A stretch of DNA of 46,914 nucleotides, taken from contig DASZJD010000063.1 of assembly GCA_035948415.1 (NCBI GenBank), forward strand, positions 1 through 46,914. Direction: 5' to 3'. This stretch comes from Acidimicrobiia bacterium (GTDB lineage: Bacteria; Actinomycetota; Acidimicrobiia; IMCC26256; PALSA-555). This document shows positions 41,218 to 46,914 of this stretch, piece after piece; position 1 is the first letter of the stretch; each line of letters begins with the position of its first letter. The notes beneath the pieces were generated by a model. It was given only the letters and a program-made list of their open reading frames with translations, was not told the DNA's origin and did not search any database. The position numbers were made by a program, and so were the translations under genes.

Positions 41218-44127
41218 GTGCGCGACGCGCTCCTCCGAATGCGCGACTCTCGGTTGTTCAACGACGGGTGGCGCCTCGCGCCCGTCACCGCGGCGCGGCC
41301 GACCGACACCCGACCCCCGTCGACGACGGGGCCGAAGCCACCCTCGCTCGCGGCTCAGCGCCGGTGGTACGTCCTGCTCGGCCTCACGATGCTGCTCGGC
41401 CTCGCCATCCGAGTCGCCTACATCCTGATCTTCAAGCGTCACTTCGTCGTCTCCGGTGACGCGTTCTACTACCACCACGGGGCGAACCTGCTCGTCGACG
41501 GACACGGGTTCATCGCGCCCGACCCGTTCATCAAGCACCAGCACACCCTCGCCGCCGCCCAGCACCCGCCCGGCTACCTGCTCGCGCTCGCCGTGCCGTC
41601 GGCCTTCGGCCTTCGGACCGTGCTCGAGCATCAGCTCTGGTCCTGCGTGCTGGGCACCGCCACGGTCGGCGTGGTCGGGCTCGTCGGCAAGACGATCGCC
41701 AATCGGCGGGTGGGCCTGATCGCGGCGTTGCTCGCCGCGATCTACCCCAACCTGTGGCTCAACGACTCGCTGGTGATGTCCGAGACGCTGATCCTGCTCA
41801 CCACCGCCGTCGTCGTGCTGGCGGCCTACAAGCTCTGGCAGCGCCCCCGTCCCGCCATCGCGGCTGGCCTCGGCGCGGCGATTGGCGCCGCCGCGCTGAC
41901 CCGTGCCGAGTCGATCCTGCTCGTCCCGCTCCTCGCGATCCCGCTGGCCTGCCTGCTCCGCCGCTTCGGGTGGCGCCGACGCCTGCAGCTCGCAGGGATC
42001 AGCATTGCGGCCACCGCGGTCGTGCTCGCCCCCTGGGTCGGTTACAACCTCACCCGCTTCGACCACCCAGTCACGGTGTCCACGAACCTCGGCATGACGC
42101 TGCGGGTGGGGAACTGCGACCAGACCTACAGCGGCCCCAAAATCGGCTACTGGGCGTTCCAGTGCCTGCACCAGACGAACCCTGGGCACGGCGATCTCTC
42201 CTCCCAGGAGATCGTCTACCGGCACGCCGCCGTCGATTACATCAACTCGCACGTGAGCTCCGTGCCCGCCGTCGTCCTCGCTCGGCTCGGTCGCACCTGG
42301 GCCCTCTTCCGACCAACCCAGCAGGTCCGGCTCGACGCCTTCCTCGAGTGGCGCGAACTCTGGGCCGCCCAGACTGGGCTGGGCATCTACTACCTGCTGC
42401 TCGTCGCGTCGATCGGCGGTGTCGTCTTGCTGCGCCGGCGGCGGGTGCCGGTGCTGCCGCTCCTCGCGCCAGCGCTGACCGTCACCATCGCGGTCGCGAT
42501 CACGGTCGGTGAGACCCGTCTCCGGGCGCCAGCCGAGATCTCGCTGGTCCTGCTGGCGGCGGTGGCGCTCGAGTTCGCCTGGCTCGATCTCCGCGCGCGC
42601 CTGCGGGTGGCGGGGGCCAGGGTCGTCGAGGAGCAGCTGCCCCTCGTACCGGACGCGCCGAGCCCGACCGCAGGCGCCGCCGTTGGACCAACCACCACGG
42701 CGACGAGCAGCGGGTACGGAGCGGACCGGCCCCCGCGGACGACGCTCCAGGCGACGTGGCGTGAGCTCCGCGCGCGCGTTCCCAAGGCGCGTGCCCGGAT
42801 CGCCGAGGAGCAGCTGCCCCTCGTACCAGACGCGCCGAGCGCGACCCCGGGCGCCGCCGTCGGGCGAACCATGGGTACGGGCGACGGGAACGGGGCGAAG
42901 CGACCGACGGCGACGCTCAAAGCGACGGTCGGGCGCACGGCCGGGGCGTGGCGGGAATCGGCGTCGGCGTTCTGGGGCCGACTCACTGGCGACGTCTCGA
43001 GGTCGCGGGCCTGGTCGACGCTGACGAGCTCGCCGCAGTGGAAGCGGCTCCGGAGCCGGTCCGGTCGCGTGTTCCTCCTCGTCGTCGCGGTCGGCACCGC
43101 CATCGCCATCGGCACCGCGATCGTGGTCAGCTCGGGGTCGACGGCCGCGGCGCCACCGGCAGCGCGCACGAAGTTCCCAACCCGGATCGTGAAGCTGCCC
43201 GGGGGGCGGTCGCCGAAGGCGAACCCGAAGGCCCCGGCCCGGATCGTCGACCCGAGCCAGGACAGGCCCAACCCGTTCGTGCTGGTGACCGGCGGGAAGT
43301 ACTACCTGTACTCGAGCCAGTCGGGAACGTTCAAGTCACCCAACGTTCCGGTCTGGGTCTCGACCGACTTCACGCACTGGACCTCGGTCAAGGAGACGCT
43401 GCCGAAGCTGCCGAACTGGGCGACCTGGGGCTCGACCTGGGCTCCCGACGTCCGACGGGTGAACGGCCGGTACGTCATGTACTTCACAGCCCTCGTGAAG
43501 GGTCGGTCACCGGCGACCCGATGCATTGGGAACGCAACTGCGTCCAGTCCGACCGGGCCGTTCAAGCCCGTCCAGCGCATGCTCGTCTGCCAGGTGCTGC
43601 ATCGGGGAACGATCGACCCACGCACCTTCGTGGATACCGACGGCACGCTCTGGCTGCACTTCAAGTCCGACGACAACGCCAACGCCCATGGGGACAGCCA
43701 CACCGCGATCTACGCCCAGCGCTTGACGAGCGACGGACTCAGGCTGACCGGCTCCCGGAGGGTCATTCTCAGGGCCGACCAGGCCTGGGAAGGGCGGATC
43801 GTCGAGGCTCCTCAGATGGTGCTGGCCAACGGCCACTACTGGATGTTCTACTCCGGGAACTGGTACAACCAGCCGAAGTACGCCATCGGCGTGGCCCGAT
43901 GCCAGGGTCCCGCGGGCCCGTGCACCAAGCCGCCCCGCTCGCGGCCCTTCATCGGATCGAACGCCCAGGGGCGGGGGCCCGGCGAGTCTTCCCTGTTCAC
44001 CGACGGCAACGGGCTCTGGATCGTGTATGGCCCTCTGGCTGTCGAAGGTAGAGAACCCACGAGGCGACCGGTGGCCCTCGCGCACATCGTCTTCAACGGC
44101 ATCGGGCCGAACCTGGGCGCGTTCTGA
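41218..44127 (+). CDS. Fusion: GT-C membrane glycosyltransferase + GH43-like propeller
   Basis: A 969-residue protein of two parts. Residues about 50-455 are a GT39/ArnT-like GT-C domain with ten or so helices; Asp81 in SGDAFYYHHGANLLVDGHGF is the likely catalytic base, and YPNLW, YNLTRFDHPV and the NCDQTYSG loop match 3-959 and 17396-18784. A linker (about 459-576) made of a tandem 59-residue repeat follows, then one helix (about 617-640), then a GH43-like five-bladed propeller (about 680-969) that must lie outside the membrane: NPFVLVTGGKYYLYSS, Asp744 in WAPDV, Asp800 in TIDPRTF, Glu863 in VEAPQM. Asn685 stands where GH43 enzymes usually have the base Asp. GTG start at 41218; ATG 41239 is an alternative. 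A domain of this type cuts or binds arabinan or xylan. Confidence 0.85.
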   Translation: MRDALLRMRDSRLFNDGWRLAPVTAARPTDTRPPSTTGPKPPSLAAQRRWYVLLGLTMLLGLAIRVAYILIFKRHFVVSGDAFYYHHGANLLVDGHGFIAPDPFIKHQHTLAAAQHPPGYLLALAVPSAFGLRTVLEHQLWSCVLGTATVGVVGLVGKTIANRRVGLIAALLAAIYPNLWLNDSLVMSETLILLTTAVVVLAAYKLWQRPRPAIAAGLGAAIGAAALTRAESILLVPLLAIPLACLLRRFGWRRRLQLAGISIAATAVVLAPWVGYNLTRFDHPVTVSTNLGMTLRVGNCDQTYSGPKIGYWAFQCLHQTNPGHGDLSSQEIVYRHAAVDYINSHVSSVPAVVLARLGRTWALFRPTQQVRLDAFLEWRELWAAQTGLGIYYLLLVASIGGVVLLRRRRVPVLPLLAPALTVTIAVAITVGETRLRAPAEISLVLLAAVALEFAWLDLRARLRVAGARVVEEQLPLVPDAPSPTAGAAVGPTTTATSSGYGADRPPRTTLQATWRELRARVPKARARIAEEQLPLVPDAPSATPGAAVGRTMGTGDGNGAKRPTATLKATVGRTAGAWRESASAFWGRLTGDVSRSRAWSTLTSSPQWKRLRSRSGRVFLLVVAVGTAIAIGTAIVVSSGSTAAAPPAARTKFPTRIVKLPGGRSPKANPKAPARIVDPSQDRPNPFVLVTGGKYYLYSSQSGTFKSPNVPVWVSTDFTHWTSVKETLPKLPNWATWGSTWAPDVRRVNGRYVMYFTALVKGRSPATRCIGNATASSPTGPFKPVQRMLVCQVLHRGTIDPRTFVDTDGTLWLHFKSDDNANAHGDSHTAIYAQRLTSDGLRLTGSRRVILRADQAWEGRIVEAPQMVLANGHYWMFYSGNWYNQPKYAIGVARCQGPAGPCTKPPRSRPFIGSNAQGRGPGESSLFTDGNGLWIVYGPLAVEGREPTRRPVALAHIVFNGIGPNLGAF
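42589..42942 (+). repeat. In-frame 2 x 177 bp tandem duplication in the fusion linker
   Basis: Two units (42589-42765 and 42766-42942) both begin CTCCGCGCGCG and carry GAGGAGCAGCTGCCCCTCGT at the same offset of 177 bp (42628 and 42805). Each encodes 59 residues with EEQLPLVPDAPS and an acidic/Thr-rich middle. The units have diverged at scattered sites, mostly outside the EEQLPLVPDAPS core. Confidence 0.85.
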
Positions 44128-44332
44128 CGACCCGGGTTCGGCCGACGTGCTTGGAAGTGGATCGCCGCGGGCACCGTACAATTCAAGACCCGAGGCATGG
44201 CGGTTGCCACGAGCTCCCGCACGGCGACGCCTGTCTGGGCCCAGCGTGTCGAGGGGAACGGGATGTGACCGGTCGGGCGTCGCCGGACCTGGAGGTTCCG
44301 AGCGCAGAACAGGTGAAACGGGAAATCTTCGA

Positions 44333-44407
44333 GGGCGGTTAGCTCAGGGGAAGAGCACTTCCTTGACGCGGAAGGGGTCAGAGGTTCAAATCCTCTACCG
44401 CCCACCA
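44333..44407 (+). tRNA. tRNA-Val (GAC)
   Basis: Clover-leaf by eye: acceptor GGGCGGT (44333-44339) with ACCGCCC (44397-44403), D-stem GCTC/GAGC, anticodon stem CTTCC/GGAAG with loop TTGACGC, anticodon GAC at 44365-44367, T-stem AGAGG/CCTCT with loop TTCAAAT. The CCA end is encoded (44405-44407). It lies 205 bp after the GT-C/GH43 gene and marks a change in gene content. A TACAAT at 44177-44182 may be a promoter -10 for it, but no well-spaced -35 was found. Confidence 0.95.
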
Positions 44408-44431
44408 GCTCCGGCACCGTGATCGGGCTGG

Positions 44432-44473
44432 GGTGAGCCAAAGGTGAGCCAAACTCTGCGGCGGTGGCTCACC
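44432..44473. repeat. Iterated and inverted repeat just behind tRNA-Val
   Basis: GGTGAGCCAAA occurs twice in tandem (44432-44442, 44443-44453), and TGGCTCACC (44465-44473) is the exact inverse of the first 9 bases of the second unit, giving a 9 bp stem with a 13 nt loop. It lies 25 bp beyond the CCA of the tRNA. Repeats placed like this are often integrase arm-type binding sites at an attachment junction; no integrase gene is seen. Confidence 0.6.
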
Positions 44474-44495
44474 CTGCAACTGAAACGAGGTTGCG

Positions 44496-44592
44496 ATGGG
44501 CATGACCCGGGAAGACGCCCATGCCCAATGGGGCGCCGCGCTCAACGAGGAGCTCGCGGCTGCCGAGGCCTTGATTGCCCTGCGCGTACAAC
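44496..44592 (+). other. Possible 5' remnant of a truncated gene
   Basis: From the ATG at 44496, with GAGG at 44489-44492 just before it, about 32 codons read as plausible protein (MGMTREDAHAQWGAALNEEL, then AAAEALIALRV). Beyond about 44592 the frame becomes Arg/Gly-rich antisense of the gene at 44542-44805. This suggests a gene start cut off by recombination, but the piece is short. Confidence 0.3.
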
Positions 44593-44805
44593 CTCAGGGT
44601 GGGCGATCCGGTTGTCCAGGTCTTCGGCGATCTCGAGGGCGGCTTGTCGCAGGGCTGCGGGGTCGTAGTCGGCCAGGCCGGCGAGGAGTTGGACGGCGCC
44701 TTGCCATTCCTCGTCCCACTGCCACCGTTCGCGCGGGTCGGCGGGTTCGGGGCCGAGCTCGTCGGCCTCTTCTCGCGCCCGAGCGCGCAGTTTGCTGGCG
44801 TTCAT
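44542..44805 (-). CDS. Small acidic hypothetical protein (87 aa)
   Basis: An 87-residue, charged, helical protein beginning MNASKLRARAREEADELGPE and containing WQWDEEWQGAVQLLAGLADY and AALRQAALEIAEDLDNRIAH. The composition is that of a real protein, unlike the Arg-rich other frames. I start at ATG 44805; longer in-frame starts overlap the next gene's leader. The final 15 residues (RAGQSRPRQPRAPR) look like read-through into the antisense of the remnant at 44496, so the gene may once have ended near 44590. Unknown family; similar small proteins are common in actinobacterial mobile elements. Confidence 0.5.
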   Translation of the reverse strand: MNASKLRARAREEADELGPEPADPRERWQWDEEWQGAVQLLAGLADYDPAALRQAALEIAEDLDNRIAHPEVVRAGQSRPRQPRAPR

Positions 44806-44951
44806 GGACGCAGTATCACTCGGGAGTCTGACCCCAGGTGTTGCTGCAGGAGCGGCCAGAGCGGCGGTCGGAGGCCAGGTCTTGTTACGGCATCCGGCGG
44901 CTGTGAGACTCGGGGTGCGGGCGCGCCGCCGCGGGGGATGGGGGTGGGCGC

Positions 44952-45920
44952 ATGGGAGCACGGAGGGTCGTTTTGTACGCCCTCGGTGCCGTGGTGGCTC
45001 TTGGCTTTGGTGTTGCCTTGTGGTCGGCCGGCGACGTCGCGAGCGCTTGCGACCCGGTCACGGGTGTGGGTTGCGACACGACCCCGACCACGCAGTCGCC
45101 TCCGGTCAGTTCGGGTCGGAATCCAGCCCCCCGGGGAGGCGCCACATCCCCGAACCAGGGCCAGCCCAGCTCGGGGGGCGGGGGCCAGCCGTTCATCCCG
45201 CCGGGTGCCGGCGCCGGATCGGTGCCGACCACGACGCCCGCGCCGCCGCCGACCACGGTCGCACCGTCCCCAGGGTCGAGCTCGTCATCGAGCTCGTCGT
45301 CGGGTTCCTCGGGCGGCCCCGACTGGGTGGAGGTCGGCGCTGGCGTAGGTCTCACGGTCGCCGGCGGCGGGCTGATGGGCTCGTCGCTGACCAGCAAGAC
45401 GGATCTGCTGGCGCAGTACAACCAGACGTGCGCCGAAGCGTGCGGGTTCAAGCAAGACGAGGAGCAGGCGCAGAAGGACGCTGACGCCGCCCACGCGCAG
45501 GCGGTCGAGCTCGGTCAGGCCTATCAGCGGGCGAACGACTACCTGGCCACCCAGCTCAGGGATGACTACCTCAGCCGCATGCGGAACCGGGTTTATGCCA
45601 CCAGGGCCGCTACCGCCATCGGAGGTCCCATTGCCTGGAGCTTTGCGATCGGGAATCTTTTTCCCTTCCAGGGCCAACCTTCGTTCTACACGCTTGACTA
45701 CGGGGCGTGGAACGCGGAGATCGCGGCGGAAAAGAGCTCGGCGTATCCCCTGATCCGTGGCATCTACCAAGCCAAGTTCGCTCAGCTGCAAGCCGAGTTC
45801 TTCGGCGCCGTGAATTGGGGGACGCAGGCTTCCGCAGCCAGGCAGCAGTTGAGGTGGAAGCTCATCAACTTGCGCGCCTCGAAACCCGAAGGTTTCTTCC
45901 CGGACTGTGAGTGTGAGTGA
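44952..45920 (+). CDS. Secreted or membrane-anchored protein with low-complexity linker
   Basis: A 322-residue protein. An N-terminal helix (about residues 6-27, VVLYALGAVVALGFGVALW) acts as signal or anchor. Two Cys follow (ACDPVTGVGCDTTP), then a Pro/Gly/Thr/Ser linker with a run of nine serines (about 108-116), a second hydrophobic glycine-rich segment (VEVGAGVGLTVAGGGLMG, about 126-143), and a soluble C-terminal domain of about 170 residues with a CAEACGF pair and a DCECE end. I know no family. The region around 45560-45760 is visibly lower in GC than the rest of the window. ATG start after GGGGTGGG. Its stop overlaps the next gene, so the two probably form one functional pair. Confidence 0.7.
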   Translation: MGARRVVLYALGAVVALGFGVALWSAGDVASACDPVTGVGCDTTPTTQSPPVSSGRNPAPRGGATSPNQGQPSSGGGGQPFIPPGAGAGSVPTTTPAPPPTTVAPSPGSSSSSSSSSGSSGGPDWVEVGAGVGLTVAGGGLMGSSLTSKTDLLAQYNQTCAEACGFKQDEEQAQKDADAAHAQAVELGQAYQRANDYLATQLRDDYLSRMRNRVYATRAATAIGGPIAWSFAIGNLFPFQGQPSFYTLDYGAWNAEIAAEKSSAYPLIRGIYQAKFAQLQAEFFGAVNWGTQASAARQQLRWKLINLRASKPEGFFPDCECE

Positions 45921-46465
45921 TGACGAGCGGAGCGACGCTGCGGACCTGGATCGAGGCCCTGGCATTGAGGGTGGCGCCGGGCGCTTCGGAGACAGACCTG
46001 TCGGTCAGGCCCCCCCACGCCGACGAGCCGGTGCTGGTGGTGCGGCGCCAGGACCCGCAGACCTGGGACGTCGTGCATGAACGGCGGGTCACGGCGTCGG
46101 TGCTGAGTTCGGACTGGCAGGCGCCGTGGGATAGCGAACCGGCGGCGGCGGTCGTGGGCCGAGCGGCGCGCCAGGTCGCGTTCGGGTCCCCGCTTGTCGA
46201 GTCCGGCACCCGCGACGACGGTGGCGACCTGATGGTCCGGTTCCGAGCCCCGGTCTTCGATGATGGCCTGACCCGTCAAGCCTTCGTGTTGACCGTGTCG
46301 TCGGTGCTCAAGGCGGCCCAGGCCTTCGAGCTGGTCATGGAACACCGCGCCGACGAGCTCGTGGCGTGGAAGGAGTTTCAGGCCACCTCCGAGCAGCGGC
46401 GCAAAGACCAGCAAGACCTGATCAAGCAGATGACCGGCCCCCCTCGTATGCCCCGGAGCCCCTGA
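45920..46465 (+). CDS. Hypothetical alpha/beta protein coupled to the secreted protein
   Basis: A 181-residue soluble protein. It alternates short strands (DEPVLVVRRQD, DLMVRFRAPVF) and a long helix (FVLTVSSVLKAAQAFELVME), then a charged C-terminal helix (EFQATSEQRRKDQQDLIKQM) and a Pro-rich end. The strand-strand-helix order loosely recalls YbjN or secretion-chaperone folds found beside secretion proteins of actinobacterial elements, but that is impression, not proof. The ATG at 45920 overlaps the upstream stop (TGATG); a GTG at 45917 is the alternative. No signal peptide, so it probably acts in the cytoplasm. Confidence 0.65.
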   Translation: MTSGATLRTWIEALALRVAPGASETDLSVRPPHADEPVLVVRRQDPQTWDVVHERRVTASVLSSDWQAPWDSEPAAAVVGRAARQVAFGSPLVESGTRDDGGDLMVRFRAPVFDDGLTRQAFVLTVSSVLKAAQAFELVMEHRADELVAWKEFQATSEQRRKDQQDLIKQMTGPPRMPRSP

Positions 46466-46552
46466 GCACCCGCGGGGCGGGCGGCTTCGGTTCGGCCTCT
46501 TGGATCCCGCCGTAATTCACCGCGTTGGCGTTGTGCTGTCAGAATCTGGGAG

Positions 46553-46717
46553 GTGAGCGACGCCGCGTTGGAGCAGCTCTGGGCCCAGGTCGAGTCGGTC
46601 CGGGCGCAGAAGGAGCCACGGATCTGGTATCGGGTCGCGATCGAGACGACTGGCACGGTCGTCATTTCGTTCCTCCCTGGCCTCTCTGGAGCCTGTCAGC
46701 GGTCCTGGGCAGTGTGA
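46553..46717 (+). CDS. Possible small ORF (54 aa)
   Basis: GTG at 46553 opens a frame of 54 residues starting SDAALEQLWAQVESVRAQKE and ending in a hydrophobic stretch (TGTVVISFLPGLSG) that could be half a membrane helix. The first half looks like a coiled-coil. The GGGAGG lies on top of the GTG, so a TTG at 46568 may be the real start. The protein seems cut short. Low support. Confidence 0.35.
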   Translation: MSDAALEQLWAQVESVRAQKEPRIWYRVAIETTGTVVISFLPGLSGACQRSWAV

Positions 46718-46719
46718 AC

Positions 46720-46782
46720 CTGGTACCTCCCAGGTCACCTCCCTGGTAGGTCAGCTCGCCGGGCCAGGTAGGTCCCGGCGAG
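46720..46782. repeat. Cluster of ACCTGG/CCAGGT repeats ending in a strong hairpin
   Basis: The stretch holds repeated CCTGGTA, CCAGGT and GGTAGGT words in both orientations (for example CCTGGTAGGT near 46742 and CCAGGTAGGT at 46764-46773), then a perfect 9 bp stem CTCGCCGGG (46755-46763) / CCCGGCGAG (46774-46782) with a 10 nt loop made of the repeat word. It lies in a gene-poor tail of the window. It may be an operator, an iteron-like origin or a recombinase site; the sequence does not decide. Confidence 0.6.
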
Positions 46783-46819
46783 AAGATCAGGGCTCACGGA
46801 ACACAGACGGACTGGGACG

Positions 46820-46914
46820 ATGGTGAGAACCGCAGACATCGACTGCCAGGTCGGGGGGTCCACGATGATCGGGCGTCTCGCCTTACCCGAGGCGGATGGC
46901 CCCCGACCGGCAGT
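46820..46914 (+). CDS. Possible partial CDS running off the window
   Basis: An ATG at 46820, with CTGGGACG just before it, opens a frame without stop to the window end (31 codons, starting MVRTADIDCQVGGSTMIGRL). The length is too short to identify a family or to be sure it is coding. Confidence 0.25.
   Translation, partial: MVRTADIDCQVGGSTMIGRLALPEADGPRPA

Noticed and set aside
44151-44182. TTGGAA ... TACAAT as promoter of tRNA-Val
   Set aside because: The spacer is 20 bp, too long for a standard promoter; only the -10-like TACAAT is noted.
43848-44441. A - strand frame across the tRNA reading GGRGFEPLTPSASRK, like an integrase tail
   Set aside because: This peptide arises from antisense reading of many tRNA genes; no integrase catalytic motifs are found on either side.
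1-46914. CRISPR arrays, rRNA genes, IS transposases
   Set aside because: No regularly spaced repeats, no rRNA-like sequence and no DDE or HUH transposase motifs were seen.

Overview
The window is very GC-rich (about 70% by eye) and densely coding, with many GTG starts and many 1-4 bp stop/start overlaps. That pattern, plus an AftD-type arabinofuranosyltransferase, several GT-C membrane glycosyltransferases and an LCP-family ligase, points to a high-GC actinobacterium. I lean towards an Acidimicrobiia-like or other non-model lineage. No rRNA or other taxonomic marker is present, so this is inference. It is a chromosomal segment: assimilatory sulfur genes, a tRNA, no replication genes.

Layout. 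1-20 kb is a surface-glycan region: a truncated GT-C protein, a polyprenol-phosphate mannosyltransferase, a second GT2, multi-spanning GT-C proteins (2495-4186, 7246-9270, 15370-17304, 17396-18784), a membrane spermidine-synthase-like protein, two convergent O-acyltransferases with fused SGNH domains, a GMC oxidoreductase with a small coupled partner, and two coupled NAD-dependent epimerases. 21-24 kb holds a divergent pair, a Rieske oxygenase and an acyl-CoA synthetase. 24-30 kb carries an AftD-like protein coupled to a GT4 enzyme, then a methyltransferase. 31-34.4 kb is cysDNC plus a small membrane protein. 34.4-41 kb has a CAP-domain protein, an SDR, an LCP protein, an ArsR/NicO metal pair and an orphan FtsX-type permease. 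41.2-44.1 kb encodes a GT-C glycosyltransferase fused to an extracytoplasmic GH43-like propeller. tRNA-Val(GAC) at 44.3 kb marks a boundary: beyond it the genes are short, unrecognised and lower in GC, as expected of an integrated element.

How the genes may work together: the GT2 enzymes would make polyprenyl-phosphate sugars, the GT-C proteins would use them outside the membrane, the AT3-SGNH proteins would acylate the glycan, and the LCP protein would attach it to peptidoglycan. AftD and the GH43-like domain both suggest an arabinose-containing polymer. CysDNC would supply APS and PAPS, but no PAPS user is seen here.

Most unusual items: the GT-C/GH43 fusion with a duplicated 59-residue linker and Asn at the expected catalytic-base position; a ~270 bp cassette present twice (intact at 24.0 kb, frameshifted at 31.0 kb) encoding a CPCC-motif micro-protein; and the tRNA-Val flank with an iterated and inverted repeat followed by a two-gene module of unknown function.
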